From CAVVYA01 sp963752345 (lineage in GTDB: Bacteria > Pseudomonadota > Alphaproteobacteria > SMXQ01), in the NCBI GenBank assembly GCA_963752345.1, contig CAVVYA010000016.1, positions 3,547-67,546 of the forward strand: 64,000 nt of DNA, given 5' to 3'. Each line of letters begins with the position of its first letter. The stretch's first letter is position 1. Below, one piece after another: positions 47,162 to 61,414 of this stretch. The notes under the pieces were generated by a model that did not search any database, had not been told where the DNA came from, and saw only the letters and a list, made by a program, of their open reading frames with translations. Position numbers and translations under genes: made by a program.

Positions 47162-49369
47162 CAACGATCATCGAACAGGACTCCCGGCGGATGCAGATCG
47201 AGGCCATCGTCCACGGCGACCATGACAATCCGTTCGGCATTCTCGGCATGCATGGCCCGGAGGAGGGCGGCGCCATCGTCGTTCGCACGTTTCAGCCGCG
47301 CGCCAGCGCCGTCAGCGTCGTCAACATGCGCACCGGTGAGGTGTCCGGCGATCTCGCGCGGGTGCATCCCGATGGCTTTTTCGAAGGCGTGGTCGGCCGC
47401 GGTTTGCGCTTTCCCTATCGGCTGCGCGTGACGACGCCGGACGGCATCGCGGGAAATCGAGGATCCCTACCGGTTTCCGCCGGTGCTGGGCGACATCGAC
47501 GCCCATCTGCTGGCCGAGGGCACGCACTACCGCCTCTACGACGCGCTCGGCGCCCATCCCAAGTTGGTCGACGGCGTGCGCGGCACCGCGTTTGCGGTGT
47601 GGGCGCCCAATGCCCGCCGGGTCAGCGTCGTCGGCCCGTTCAACCAATGGGACGGCCGCATTCACCCGATGCGTTTGCGCTACGAGTGCGGGGCCTGGGA
47701 ACTTTTCATCCCCGGCGTCGATGTCGGTGCGCTCTACAAATATGAGATCAAGACGCGCGCGGGCGACCTTGCGCTCAAGGCGGATCCGGTGGCGTTCCGG
47801 GCCCAGCAACCGCCGGAGACCGCCTCTATCGTGGCGGACATCAGCAAATTCAAGTGGGCCGATCACGATTTTCTCCGCCAGCGCATGGACCGCAATGACC
47901 GCCATGCGCCGATCAGCACCTACGAGGTGCATCTCGGCTCATGGCGGCGGCGTCTCGACCAAGGCGGCCGCTATCTGAGCTACGGTGAACTGGCCGATCA
48001 GCTCATTCCCTATGTGCGCGACATGGGATTCACCCACATCGAACTGATGCCGATCTCGGAATATCCGTTCGATGGTTCGTGGGGTTATCAGCCCACCGCC
48101 CTCTATGCGCCGACCAGCCGGTACGGCACGCCCGACGATTTTCAGGTCTTCGTCGACCGCTGCCACCAGGAAGGGCTCGGCGTGATCGTCGATTGGGTCG
48201 CGGGACATTTTCCCGCCGATGCGCACGCGCTCGCGATGTTCGACGGCACCCATCTTTACGAGCATGCCGATCCGCGTCAGGGGCGGCACCGCGATTGGGA
48301 TACGTTGATCTACAACTACGGCCGCCGCGAGGTGGCGAATTTCCTGATCGCCAACGCGTTGTTCTGGGTCGAGCACTATCACCTCGACGGCTTGCGGGTC
48401 GATGCGGTCGCCTCGATGCTCTACCTCGACTACAGCCGAAAGGCGGACGACTGGATACCGAACCGGTTCGGCGGTCGCGAAAATCTGGAGGCCATCGATT
48501 TCCTGCGCCGCACCAACGAAGCGGTATTCGGTCGCGGCGACGGCGCGACGACCATCGCCGAGGAATCGACGGCCTGGCCGAGCGTGTCGCGCCCGACCTA
48601 TCTCGGCGGCCTGGGCTTCGGCTTTAAATGGAACATGGGTTGGATGCACGACACCTTGCTCTATATGAGCAAGGAGCCGGTCCATCGGCGCTTCCACCAC
48701 AACCAGCTCACCTTCGGGCTGATCTATGCCTTCAGCGAGAACTTCGTCCTGCCGCTGTCGCACGACGAGGTGGTGCACGGCAAAGGCTCGCTGATCAGCA
48801 AGATGCCGGGCGATGATTGGCAGAAATTCGCCAACCTGCGCGCCTACTACGGTTTCATGTGGACCATGCCGGGCAAGAAGCTGCTGTTCATGGGCGGCGA
48901 ATTCGCCCAGTGGCGCGAGTGGAATCACGATCAGGGACTCGATTGGCAGTTGCTCGGCGAGCCGCGCCATCGCGGGGTGCAGTCATTGGTGCGTGATCTC
49001 AACCGCGTCTATCGCGAGGAGCCGTCGTTGCACCAGCTCGATTGCGAGCCCGAGGGCTTCGATTGGATCGACGGCAACGACGCAGACCAGAGCGTGCTCT
49101 CTTATATTCGCTATTCGCGGAACCCCCGCCGCGTTTCGATAGTTGTCTGCAACTTCACACCTGTGGTTCGCCGCGATTACCGGCTCGGCGTTCCCCAGGG
49201 CGGGTACTATCGCGAACGGGTGAATACCGATGCGGCCGAGTATGGCGGCTCCGGTGTCGGCAATGCGGGCGGCATGCTGGCAGACCCGATGGCCTGCCAC
49301 GGCAAGCCGTTCTCCCTGAACATCACCTTGCCGCCGCTGGCGACGGTGATCTTTACATTGGAAGACTGA
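47158..49369 (+). CDS. glgB: 1,4-alpha-glucan branching enzyme, frameshifted
   Basis: Creates alpha-1,6 branches in glycogen. About 736 residues: two N-terminal carbohydrate-binding beta-domains (one around 20-110, the second with FAVWAPNARRVSVVGPFNQWDG), then GH13: nucleophile D in LRVDAVASMLYLDYSR (near 414), acid/base E in TIAEESTAWP (near 468) and D in PLSHDEVVHGK (near 536). One extra G in 47451-47453 breaks the frame; without it DGIA is followed by EIEDPYRFPPVLGD. ATG at 47158 overlaps the treS stop by 4 bases (ATGA), a sign of translational coupling. Confidence 0.95.
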
Positions 49370-49371
49370 CT

Positions 49372-51610
49372 ATGAAGCAGGTCGCGCGCGGTCTCGTCAC
49401 AGAAGAGCCTTCAGCCCGCACGGCGGCCGGGCAGGCGCCAACGCGCGGCCGAGGGGCCGGGAAAGCGCGTCCGCGCGTATGGCCGGGGTTGCCATATCCG
49501 CTGGGCGCGACATGGGACGGCCGTGGCGTCAATATCGCCGTCTTCTCGCTGCATGCCGAGAAGATCGAGCTGTGCCTGTTCGACAGCACAGGCGAGCGCG
49601 AGCTCGAGCGCGTTCAGTTGCCCGAATATACCAACGAGATCTGGCACGGCTATTTCCCCGACCTGCGGCCCGGCCAGCTATATGGCCTGCGGGTCTACGG
49701 TCCTTATGAGCCGGAAAAGGGCCACCGGTTCAATCACCATAAGTTGCTGCTCGACCCTTACGCGAAGCGCATCGTCGGTGAAGTCAAGTGGAACGACGCG
49801 CTCTACGGCTACACGATCGGCCACGACGACGCGGATCTGTCCTTCGATGAGCGCGACAGCGCGCCCTTCATGCCCAAATGCGCAATTGCCGACACCGCCT
49901 TCACCTGGGGCGAGGACCGCGCGCCGCGCCGGCCATGGACGGAAACGATCTTCTACGAAACCCATGTGCGCGGCTTTACCAAGCTGCATCCGGACGTGCC
50001 CGAGGCGACGCGCGGCACCTTCACCGGCATGGCGTCGACCGCTGTTCTCGACTATCTGGGCGACCTCGGTATCACCGCCATCGAATTCCTGCCGATCCAT
50101 CATTTCGTCGATGAGGCACCGGTGGTCGATCGTGGATTGGTGAACTATTGGGGTTACAACACGATCGGGTTCTTCTCTCCCCACTCGCGCTATCTCGGCA
50201 CTGGCACCATCGCCGAATTCAAGACCATGGTGAAGGTGCTGCACGAAGCGGGCATCGAGGTCATCCTGGACGTGGTCTACAACCACACCGCCGAAGGCAA
50301 CCAGCTCGGACCGACCTTCAGTTTCCGCGGCATCGACAATGCCTACTATTACCGGCTGAACGCGGAGGATCCGCGCTACTACGTCGATTACACCGGTTGC
50401 GGCAATACCTTCAACCTGCACCAGCCGCGCGTGCTGCAGCTCGTCCTCGATTCCCTGCGCTATTGGGTGCAGGAGATGCATGTGGATGGGTTCCGCTTCG
50501 ATCTCGCGACGGTATTGGCGCGCGGCGAGGATGGCCACTTCGATCCCTATTCGGGCTTCCTGGATGCGGTGCAGCAGGATCCGATCTTGTCGCACGTCAA
50601 GCTGGTGGCCGAGCCGTGGGACATCGCGGGCTACCATCTCGGCGGCTTTCCGCCCGGCTGGGCCGAGTGGAACGACCGCTTCCGCGATACCGTGCGGCGC
50701 TACTGGAAGGGCGACGATGGGGTGTTGGCCGAGATGGCGTCCCGCGTCACCGGCTCGAGCGACATCTTCAACCGCAACGGCCGGCGCACCTGGGCCAGCG
50801 TGAATTTCATCACCGCCCACGATGGGTTCACCCTGCGCGATCTCGTCAGCTACAACGAGAAGCACAACGAAGCCAACCAGGAAGACAATCAGGACGGCAA
50901 CAGCAATAACAATAGCTGGAATTTCGGCGTCGAAGGTCCGACCGACGATCCCAAGATCAACGAGCTGCGCTGGCGTCAGCAGCGCAATCTGATGGCGACG
51001 CTTCTGCTGTCCCAGGGCACGCCGATGATTCTGGCGGGCGACGAGATCGGCAAGACCCAGAACGGCAACAACAACACCTATTGCCAGGACAATGAGCTCA
51101 ACTGGATCAACTGGGAAGCGATCGACGAGCAGGGCGAGGTCCTGCGCGACCTTCGTGCAACGGGTGATCAAGCTGCGCCGCGAGCACTCGGTATTCCGCC
51201 GCAGCCGCTTCTTCGATGGGCGGCCGACGCCGGGCTCCAACGTCAAAGACATCACCTGGCTGCGGCCCGACGGCAAGGAGCAGACCGCGGACGACTGGAA
51301 TGTACCCTATGCCCACTGCCTGGGCTTCGTGTTGAGCGGCGAGGCGCGCGACTACCACCTGACGGCCGTGGGCGTGCCGGAAACCGACAACGCTTTCCTC
51401 GTCCTGATGAATGCCGCGCCCGATCCGATCGATTTCCTGCTGCCGGAATTCAAGAATTGCCTGCAATGGGAGCTGCTGATCGATACGTCCGACGCGGATG
51501 GAATCCCGGAAGGCCGCAAGGAGCAACCGGGTAAGCATTATCAGATCCCGCCCTATTCGTTCTTGCTGTTCGCGCGCTGTCAGGAACAACGCGGCCGCGC
51601 GACGGTTTAA
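49372..51610 (+). CDS. glgX: Glycogen debranching enzyme, frameshifted
   Basis: Hydrolyses alpha-1,6 bonds of phosphorylase-limited glycogen. About 745 residues: N-terminal carbohydrate-binding domain (PYPLGATWDGRGVNIAVFSL), GH13 with D377 in FRFDLATVL, E414 in VAEPWDIAG and D484 in FITAHDGFTL, then a C-terminal beta-domain. One extra C at 51150-51151 interrupts LRD/FVQRVIKLRREHSVF; repaired reading ends at TAA 51608-51610. The first 40 residues are a low-complexity, basic extension. ATG at 49372, 2 bases after the glgB stop; RBS GGAAGAC. Confidence 0.95.
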
Positions 51611-53466
51611 TGCGGTCCATCCATCACATGCCGTTCGGCGCCGAGCTTCTTGAGGGAGGCGAGGCGCGCTTCCGCCTCTGGGCGCCGGCCGCCAAACGCG
51701 TCGACCTCTGCATCGAAGGACACACGCCGCAGCAGCCGACTCAGATGCGCGGGCTGTCGGACGGCTGGTTCGGGCTCGAGCTCGACGATATCCGGCCTGG
51801 CACGCGGTACCGCTACCTGATCGATTCCAAGACCCGCGTGCCTGATCCCGCATCGCGCTTTCAGCCCGACGACATACAGGGGCCGAGCGAGATTATCGAT
51901 CCGCTTGCCTTCGAGTGGACCGACGATGCCTGGCGCGGCCGCCCGTGGGAAGAAGCCGTGACCTACGAACTCCATGTCGGCGCTTTCACGCAGGCCGGCA
52001 CCTTCGAGGCGATGATCGAGAAGTTCGATCATCTGGTCGATGTCGGCGTCACCGCGATCGAGCTGATGCCGCTCGCCGAAGTGCCCGGCCGGCGCAATTG
52101 GGGCTATGACGGCGTGCTGCCGTTCGCGCCGGAAAGCGCGTTCGGCTCGCCCAACGGCCTGAAGACGATGATCGATAGGGCGCACCAGCGCGGCCTGATG
52201 GTGTTCGTCGACGTGGTCTACAACCACTTCGGTCCGGAGGGGAATTATCTGGGTCTTTATGCGCCGCAATTTTTCACCGAACGGCATCACACGCCATGGG
52301 GTGCCGCGATCAATTTCGACGGCGGGTGCCGGCCGGTGCGCGATTTCTTCATCCACAACGCGCTTTACTGGCTCGAGGAATATCACATCGATGGACTGCG
52401 CTTCGACGCGGTGCACGCCATCATCGACAATTCGACGCCCGACATCCTGACCGAGCTCGCCGATACGGTGCGCGCCCGCACGCCGGCGGAGCGCCACATC
52501 CACCTGGTGCTGGAGAACGACGACAACGCGCCGCGCTATCTCGAGCGCGAGCCCGGCAACAAGCCGCGCCGCTACAGCGGCCAATGGAACGACGATGCGC
52601 ACCACGCTTTTCATGCGTTGATCACCGGCGAAGACCAGGGCTACTACGGAGACTATTGTGACAACGCGATCCGCCATCTCGGCCGCGCGCTGACCGAGGG
52701 TTTCGCCTACCAGGGCGAGGCATCGGCCCACCGCGACGGTGAACCGCGCGGCGCGCCGAGCGCGCATTTGCCGCCGACCGCGTTCGTCGATTTTCTGCAG
52801 AACCATGACCAGATCGGCAACCGGGCGTTCGGCGAGCGCCTGGCTCAGATCGCCGAACCGCAAGCCTTGCGCGCGGCGGCGGCCGTTCTGCTGCTGTCGC
52901 CCCAACTGCCGCTGCTGTTCATGGGCGAGGAGTGGGGCTCCACGAAGCCGTTTCCGTTCTTCTGCGATTTCCACGACGAACTGGCCGACCAGGTCCGCGA
53001 AGGCCGCCGCCGCGAATTCGCGCGCTTTCCCGAATTCCAAGACCCCAAGGCGCGCGAGCGCATACCCGATCCGAACGACCCGGCGACTTTTGCCATGGCG
53101 GTGCTCGACTGGAGCGAGCCGCAAACGCCCGAGGGTCGGCAATGGCTGGCGTTCTATCGCGAGTGGCTGCGCCTGCGTCAGGCGGAGATCGTGCCGCGCC
53201 TGGCCGATATTCCCGGAAACGCGGGAAGATTCGAGATTCACGGCGAGCGCGGGCTCAGCGCCGAATGGAAAGTGAACGACGGATCGCGCCTATGTCTCTA
53301 TGCCAACCTCGGGCCGCGGCCGCTCGATAAGGCCCCCATCGCAACCCAAGGCCGCGTGATCGCCACGGTCGGCGATGGCATGGCCCAGGCGCTGGCCGCT
53401 GGACGTTGGCCCGCCTGGTCTGTGGCATGGCTGATCGGCCACGGAGTGGACGGTCATGGACGGTGA
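51610..53466 (+). CDS. treZ: Malto-oligosyltrehalose trehalohydrolase
   Basis: Releases trehalose from maltooligosyl-trehalose made by TreY. 618 residues, intact: N-terminal E-set domain (FRLWAPAAKRVDLCIEG), GH13 with D266 in LRFDAVHAII, E302 in VLENDDNAPRY and D400 in FLQNHDQIGNRA. The ATG at 51610 overlaps the glgX stop (TAATG). Length is a little over the typical 580-600. It overlaps the malQ start by 11 bases. Confidence 0.96.
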   Translation: MRSIHHMPFGAELLEGGEARFRLWAPAAKRVDLCIEGHTPQQPTQMRGLSDGWFGLELDDIRPGTRYRYLIDSKTRVPDPASRFQPDDIQGPSEIIDPLAFEWTDDAWRGRPWEEAVTYELHVGAFTQAGTFEAMIEKFDHLVDVGVTAIELMPLAEVPGRRNWGYDGVLPFAPESAFGSPNGLKTMIDRAHQRGLMVFVDVVYNHFGPEGNYLGLYAPQFFTERHHTPWGAAINFDGGCRPVRDFFIHNALYWLEEYHIDGLRFDAVHAIIDNSTPDILTELADTVRARTPAERHIHLVLENDDNAPRYLEREPGNKPRRYSGQWNDDAHHAFHALITGEDQGYYGDYCDNAIRHLGRALTEGFAYQGEASAHRDGEPRGAPSAHLPPTAFVDFLQNHDQIGNRAFGERLAQIAEPQALRAAAAVLLLSPQLPLLFMGEEWGSTKPFPFFCDFHDELADQVREGRRREFARFPEFQDPKARERIPDPNDPATFAMAVLDWSEPQTPEGRQWLAFYREWLRLRQAEIVPRLADIPGNAGRFEIHGERGLSAEWKVNDGSRLCLYANLGPRPLDKAPIATQGRVIATVGDGMAQALAAGRWPAWSVAWLIGHGVDGHGR

Positions 53467-55669
53467 CCGGCCGCTCGACCGTTTGGCGGAGATGGCCGGA
53501 ATTCTGCCGGCCTATCGCGACGCGCTCGGCCACGACCATGTGATCGGCGAGCGCACCAAGATCGCCCTGCTGCGCGCCATGCACATCGACGCCGACTCGT
53601 CGGACGCTATCCAGGCGAGCCTGCGTCGATTGGAGGATGAGCCGTGGCTGCGCGTGACCGATCCGGTTTCGGTCGTGCGGGTCAAGCGCGGCGCCCGATA
53701 CACCGCGGCGATCGCCCTGCCTGCCGATCTCGCGTCATCGGCCGTCGAATGGCAGTTCGAAATGGAGGACGGCGAGCGCCGAAGCGGGCGGGTCCGGTTC
53801 GGCGATCTGCCGCTGACCGCCAGCAAGAACGTCGAGCGCCGCCTCATCGAGCGTCGCACTCTCGCGCTGCCGTTTCCCGTCGTCATGGGCCGCCATCGGT
53901 TGGTGCTGCGCACCGACGGCGGGGAGACGGCTTTGCCGGTGATCGCGGCGCCGCAGCGCTGCTGGCTGCCGCCCCATGCGCCGGGTGAAGATCCGCGTCT
54001 GTGGGGATTGACCCTGCAGCTCTATGGCCTGCGCTCGCAGCGCAACTGGGGGATCGGCGACTTCGCCGATCTGCGGCAGTTGGCGGATACGGTGGCGCCA
54101 TTGGGTGCCGCGGCCATCGGTCTCAATCCCTTGCATGCTTTGTTTCCCCAATGGCCGGACCATCGCAGTCCTTATTCGCCCTCCCACCGGCGCTTTCTCG
54201 CGGTCCATTACATTGCCGTCGATGCGCTCGAGGATTTCGCGGAATGCGACGAGGCGCGCCGCCTTGTGGAGAGCGATGATTTCCGCCGCCGGCTGGAAGC
54301 GGCGCGGCAGACGCCCCTGGTGGATTACGCGGCGGTGCTGGGCCTCAAGCGGCCCATTTTCGAGTTGCTCTGGCGCTCGTTCCGCGAACGCCATCTGGCG
54401 CGGGACGGCGACGAACGCGCCCGATCGTTTCGGGATTTTCAGAAAAAATGGGGCCTGTCGCTGCGCCAGTTTGCCCTGTTCCAGGCACTGTCCGAGCAAT
54501 ATCAGCATGAGGATTGGCGGCGGTGGCCCGAAGGCTATCGCGCGCCCAAGACGGCCGAGGCCGCGGAATTCGAGCGGCAGCACATCGAGCGTGTCGAATT
54601 CCATGAATATCTGCAGTGGCTGGCCGACCTCCAAGTCAACGCTGCCGACGAACGCGCCCGCGCGGCAGGCATGAAACTCGGCCTCTATCACGATCTGGCG
54701 CTGGCGCCCGATGGCAGCGGCGCCGAGGCCTGGGCCAACCCGAACCTGTTCGCGCGCGGCGCCACCCTCGGCGCGCCGCCCGACCTGTGGAATCACCTGG
54801 GGCAGAACTGGGGCTTGCCGCCTTATGTGCCGCTCGCCTTGCGCAGCGACGGTTATAGTCAGATTTCCGGCGTGCTGCGCGCCATCATGGCGCGCGGCGG
54901 CGCGCTGCGCATCGACCACGCCATTGGACTCGAACGCATGTTCTGGATCCCGGAAGGCATGGGTCCGGCCGATGGCGGCTATGTGCGTTACCCGGTCGAC
55001 GAGCTATTCGCCGTCATCGCGCTCGAAAGCGCGCGCGAGAAGAGCCTGGTCATCGGCGAGGATCTCGGTACTCTGCCGGAGGGTTTCCACAAGCGCATGC
55101 AGTCGGCCGGCATGCTGTCCTACCGGCTGCTCTATTTCGAGCAGGACAAGCGCGGCGAGTTCATCACGCCCGGCCGCTATCCCGAGCTCGCGACGGTCGC
55201 CGTCACCACTCACGACCTGGCCACCCTGCCAGGCTATTGGGAAGCCGGCGACCTGCACGTGCGCGACGAGCTCAAGCAGTTTCCCTCGGAGGACGTCAAG
55301 GCGGCGAGCTTCAAGCAGCGCGAGAAGGATCGCCGCGCCCTGGTGCGGGCGCTCAAGCGGGAAGGCCTGCTGCCGGCGAGTGTGCCGGACGACAGCGATC
55401 TGACCTTCGAGATCATGATAGCGGCCTATCGCTTCATCGCGCGCACGCCGTCGCTGCTCATGCTGCTGAGCATCGAGGACGTGGCGTGGGAAAAGGACCA
55501 GGCGAACCTGCCCGGCACGGTGGACGAGCATCCCAATTGGCAGCGCAAGCTGTCGCTCGCACTCGAGTGGCTCAAGGACGATGAGCGGCTGCATACCCTG
55601 GCGCGCGCTATCAACGAAGAGCGCGGGCCGCAGAGTGCGGTGGCGTCTCGCAAGGACAGGGCGTCGTGA
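53456..55669 (+). CDS. malQ: 4-alpha-glucanotransferase (amylomaltase)
   Basis: Disproportionates maltodextrins, GH77. 737 residues: an N-terminal region (1-165) with a helical start and a beta-sandwich, then the barrel: LYGLRSQRNWGIGDF, D487 in LRIDHAIGL, E535 in VIGEDLGTLPEG and D587 in TTHDLATLPGYW. ATG at 53456 lies inside the treZ end (11-base overlap). Its own stop TGA overlaps the treY start (GTGA). In this operon it would recycle maltodextrins for TreY and phosphorylase. Confidence 0.95.
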   Translation: MDGDRPLDRLAEMAGILPAYRDALGHDHVIGERTKIALLRAMHIDADSSDAIQASLRRLEDEPWLRVTDPVSVVRVKRGARYTAAIALPADLASSAVEWQFEMEDGERRSGRVRFGDLPLTASKNVERRLIERRTLALPFPVVMGRHRLVLRTDGGETALPVIAAPQRCWLPPHAPGEDPRLWGLTLQLYGLRSQRNWGIGDFADLRQLADTVAPLGAAAIGLNPLHALFPQWPDHRSPYSPSHRRFLAVHYIAVDALEDFAECDEARRLVESDDFRRRLEAARQTPLVDYAAVLGLKRPIFELLWRSFRERHLARDGDERARSFRDFQKKWGLSLRQFALFQALSEQYQHEDWRRWPEGYRAPKTAEAAEFERQHIERVEFHEYLQWLADLQVNAADERARAAGMKLGLYHDLALAPDGSGAEAWANPNLFARGATLGAPPDLWNHLGQNWGLPPYVPLALRSDGYSQISGVLRAIMARGGALRIDHAIGLERMFWIPEGMGPADGGYVRYPVDELFAVIALESAREKSLVIGEDLGTLPEGFHKRMQSAGMLSYRLLYFEQDKRGEFITPGRYPELATVAVTTHDLATLPGYWEAGDLHVRDELKQFPSEDVKAASFKQREKDRRALVRALKREGLLPASVPDDSDLTFEIMIAAYRFIARTPSLLMLLSIEDVAWEKDQANLPGTVDEHPNWQRKLSLALEWLKDDERLHTLARAINEERGPQSAVASRKDRAS

Positions 55670-58632
55670 CGGCCGCCCAACGCAGCACGCTCACCAGCAC
55701 CTATCGTCTGCAATTCAGCAAGACCTTTACCTTCAGACAGGCCGAGCAGTTGGTGCCCTATCTCGCCGAGCTCGGCATAAGCCACATCTATGCCTCGCCC
55801 TATCTCAAGGCGCGAGCCGGCAGCTCGCATGGCTACGACATCACGGACTACAACGCGCTCAACCCGGAAATCGGCGACGAGGCGGCGCTCGACGCCATGG
55901 TGGCGGCGCTCAAGCGCCATGACATGGGGCAGGTGCTCGATTTCGTTCCCAATCATATGGGGGTCGGCAAGGCCGACAACGAATGGTGGCTCGATGTGCT
56001 GGAATGGGGCCCGGCCTCGCCCTACGCCGAATATTTCGACATCGACTGGACGCCGGCCAAGGAGGACCTGCGCGGCAAGGTGCTGCTGCCGTTCCTCGGC
56101 GACCATTACGGCATCGTGTTGGAGAAGGGTGAACTGCGGCTGGTGTTCGACGGCGAACGCGGCAGCTTCTGCGTGCGCTACCACGAGCATGCCTTTCCCA
56201 TTCGCCCGGGCCATTATGCCGAGATCATCGCGCCCTATCTCGCGCGGCGTCAGGCGGCGGGCGATTTCCGCAGCGAGCCCCTTGCGATCTTGAGCGACAT
56301 CGTCGCCCGCTCGCTCACCCTGCGGATCAGCCGGCTGCCCGCCGATCGCCGCCGCGCTGTGCGCGAAAAGGGGCTGGCGTTCAAGCGCGAGCTGGCCGAA
56401 CTGGTGGCGGCGAATTCCGCGGTGCGCGAGATCATCGACGAGGCAGTGCGCGAATTGAACGGCACGCCCGGAATTCCGACCAGCTTCGTGCCGCTGCATC
56501 GCCTGCTGGAGCGGCAGGCCTATCGTTTGGCGTTCTGGCGCGTCGCGGCGGACGAGATCAACTACCGGCGCTTCTTCGACATCAGCGATCTCGCTGGCGT
56601 GCGCATGGAGAACCCCAAGCTGTTCGAGCTCGCCCACCGCCTGGTGCTGCGCCTGGCGGCAGAAGGCAAGCTCGACGGCCTGCGCATCGACCATATCGAC
56701 GGCATGCTCGACCCCGCGCAATATTGCGACCGCCTCGCGGCCCGGGCCGGCGAAATCGATTTAGCGTCGGGGGTGGTCGACCCGACGGAGGACGGCGCCA
56801 TCGATCCGCTGCGCCGGTTCTACATCGTCGTCGAGAAGATCCTGGCGCGTCACGAATCCCTGCGCCGCGCCTGGCCGATCGACGGCACCACCGGCTACGA
56901 CGTGCTCAATCTGATCAACGGCTTGTTCGTGCGGCCCGAGGCGGAGGCGCCGCTCGCGCAAACCTACGGCCGTTTCATCGAACAGGCACTGGTGTTCGAT
57001 AGCGTACTCTACCAGTGCAAGAAGCATGTGATGGAGCACGTGCTGGCCGGCGAGTTGCAGGTGCTTGCCAATGCGCTCGACCAGATTTCGGAAAGCCATT
57101 GGCGGACGCGCGACTTCACCCTGATCGGCTTGCGCAATGCGCTGCTGGAGGTGGCGGCCTGCTTCCCGGTCTATCGCACCTATGTGGACGACAAGAGCGT
57201 CACGGCGGACGACCGGCGCGACATCGACTGGGCGGTCAGCCAGGCGCGCCAGCGCAGCGAAGACAAGGAAGATACCGTCTTCGACTTCATTCACGCGGTT
57301 CTCACCACCGATCTCGTGCGCAAGCGCCGGTCGGGCTACAGCCGCCGCGCGGTGGTCCGCTGCGCCATGAAGTTCCAGCAATACTCCGGCCCGGTGATGG
57401 CCAAGTCCCTGGAGGACACCAGCTTCTATCGGTTCAACCGACTGCTGTCGCTCAACGAGGTGGGTGGCGATCCGCGCCGCTTCGGCCTTTCTCCATCGGC
57501 CTTCCACCATTTGATCCAGGACCGGGCGCGCAACTGGCCGCGCGCCATGACCGCGACGGCGACCCACGACACCAAGCGCGGCGAGGATACCCGCGCCCGT
57601 CTCAACGTGCTGTCCGAACTGCCTGAGGAATGGGACCTGCGGATCGGCCGCTGGTCGATCTTCAACCGGCGCTTCAAGACTTTGCAGGACGACGAGTGCT
57701 TTCCGACCGCAAACGACGAATACCTGCTCTATCAGCTCATTCTCGGTTCATGGCCGAACGAGCTGTCCGACAAGGACCATCTCGATCCAAAGCTTTTGGA
57801 GTCGTTCCGTAACCGGATCGAGGGCGCAGCGATCAAATCGGTGCGTGAGGCCAAGCTGCACACCAGTTGGGCGCGGCCCGACCAGGCCTATGAGGAGGCG
57901 GTGCTGAATTTCATCCGGGGCCTGCTCGATCCCGCGCGCTCGCCGCAGTTCCTCGCCGACCTGATCGAATTCGCCGGACGCGTTGCCTGGTTCGGCATGA
58001 TGAATTCGCTGTCTCAGACGGTGCTCAAGCTCACCATGCCCGGCATTCCCGATACCTACCAGGGCGCCGAGCTGTGGGACTATGCGATGGTCGATCCGGA
58101 CAACCGGCGGCCGGTCGATTTCGCGCGGCGCGTGGAATCTCTCCGCGAATTGCGCCAGCGCTACGGCGAGCGCCGGCCGATTCCGCCGGACGCATTCGCG
58201 AACTTGTTCGAACACTGGTCCGATGGCCGAATCAAGCTGCTGGTCCTGTCACGGCTGTTGCATATGCGGCGGGAGTTGCCCGAGCTGTTCGTCAAGGGCG
58301 GCTACCAGCCGCTGACGACGGATGGTGCCCGCGGTGATCACCTGTGCGCCTTTGCGCGGCCTTGCGGCACCCGGCTGTTGATTGTCGTGGTGCCGCGCTT
58401 CTTCGTGTCCTTAGCGGATGGCCGCCAGGAGATCCCGATCGCGGGCGCCTGGGCCGACACCATGATCGCCGCACCACCCGAGTTGGCCGGGCGCCGCCTG
58501 ACCAATGTACTGACCGGGGAGACGGCCATGGCGGCCGAAAAAAACGGGGCGCCGGCCTTGGCGGCCGACGCCCTGCTGCAAACTCTGCCGTTCGGTGTCT
58601 GGTTGGCCGAGGGCGAACCGGCGGCCGGCTGA
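55666..58632 (+). CDS. treY: Maltooligosyl-trehalose synthase
   Basis: Rearranges the terminal alpha-1,4 bond of maltodextrin to alpha,alpha-1,1, giving maltooligosyl-trehalose. 988 residues, somewhat longer than usual. TSTYRLQFSKTFTFRQAEQL start, SPYLKARAGSSHGYD, GH13 residues D342 in LRIDHIDGM, E390 in IVVEKILA and D635 in ATHDTKRGED, plus AKSLEDTSFYRFNRL. GTG start at 55666 overlapping the malQ stop (GTGA). Last gene of the operon; it ends 16 bases before the convergent glgP gene without a visible terminator. Confidence 0.95.
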   Translation: MTAAQRSTLTSTYRLQFSKTFTFRQAEQLVPYLAELGISHIYASPYLKARAGSSHGYDITDYNALNPEIGDEAALDAMVAALKRHDMGQVLDFVPNHMGVGKADNEWWLDVLEWGPASPYAEYFDIDWTPAKEDLRGKVLLPFLGDHYGIVLEKGELRLVFDGERGSFCVRYHEHAFPIRPGHYAEIIAPYLARRQAAGDFRSEPLAILSDIVARSLTLRISRLPADRRRAVREKGLAFKRELAELVAANSAVREIIDEAVRELNGTPGIPTSFVPLHRLLERQAYRLAFWRVAADEINYRRFFDISDLAGVRMENPKLFELAHRLVLRLAAEGKLDGLRIDHIDGMLDPAQYCDRLAARAGEIDLASGVVDPTEDGAIDPLRRFYIVVEKILARHESLRRAWPIDGTTGYDVLNLINGLFVRPEAEAPLAQTYGRFIEQALVFDSVLYQCKKHVMEHVLAGELQVLANALDQISESHWRTRDFTLIGLRNALLEVAACFPVYRTYVDDKSVTADDRRDIDWAVSQARQRSEDKEDTVFDFIHAVLTTDLVRKRRSGYSRRAVVRCAMKFQQYSGPVMAKSLEDTSFYRFNRLLSLNEVGGDPRRFGLSPSAFHHLIQDRARNWPRAMTATATHDTKRGEDTRARLNVLSELPEEWDLRIGRWSIFNRRFKTLQDDECFPTANDEYLLYQLILGSWPNELSDKDHLDPKLLESFRNRIEGAAIKSVREAKLHTSWARPDQAYEEAVLNFIRGLLDPARSPQFLADLIEFAGRVAWFGMMNSLSQTVLKLTMPGIPDTYQGAELWDYAMVDPDNRRPVDFARRVESLRELRQRYGERRPIPPDAFANLFEHWSDGRIKLLVLSRLLHMRRELPELFVKGGYQPLTTDGARGDHLCAFARPCGTRLLIVVVPRFFVSLADGRQEIPIAGAWADTMIAAPPELAGRRLTNVLTGETAMAAEKNGAPALAADALLQTLPFGVWLAEGEPAAG

Positions 58633-58648
58633 CCCTCGCGCGTCCTTT

Positions 58649-61144
<2,496 letters not shown>

Positions 61145-61414
61145 CTGTGCGCTCCAACGGTGAAGAACTGCAGCCTGATGTTTCTTGATGGCCTTTTGAG
61201 GGCGCAGCGGCAGTGAGGCGAGTTTGCGATGTTCTGTTTAACGCATCCTGAACACCCAGTGTCTTCTATTACTTTTTATATAGGATAGCACACTACGATT
61301 GGTTGTGACCGCATTGTGTACACTACATATAGGTGTGGGGACTGCGTCAAGTCTAGCTCTCGCCAGAATCGATGTGCAGGTTGACCCCATTCCGGCAAAG
61401 CGTTAGAACAAAAC
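61145..61414. promoter_or_regulatory. AT-rich divergent promoter region, glgP/imuA
   Basis: 270 bases with unusually AT-rich stretches (TATTACTTTTTATATAGG near 61268; TACACTACATATAGG near 61318). Short repeats of the ACACTAC type occur. Probably holds promoters of both divergent genes; only the LexA box at its right end is recognisable. Confidence 0.45.
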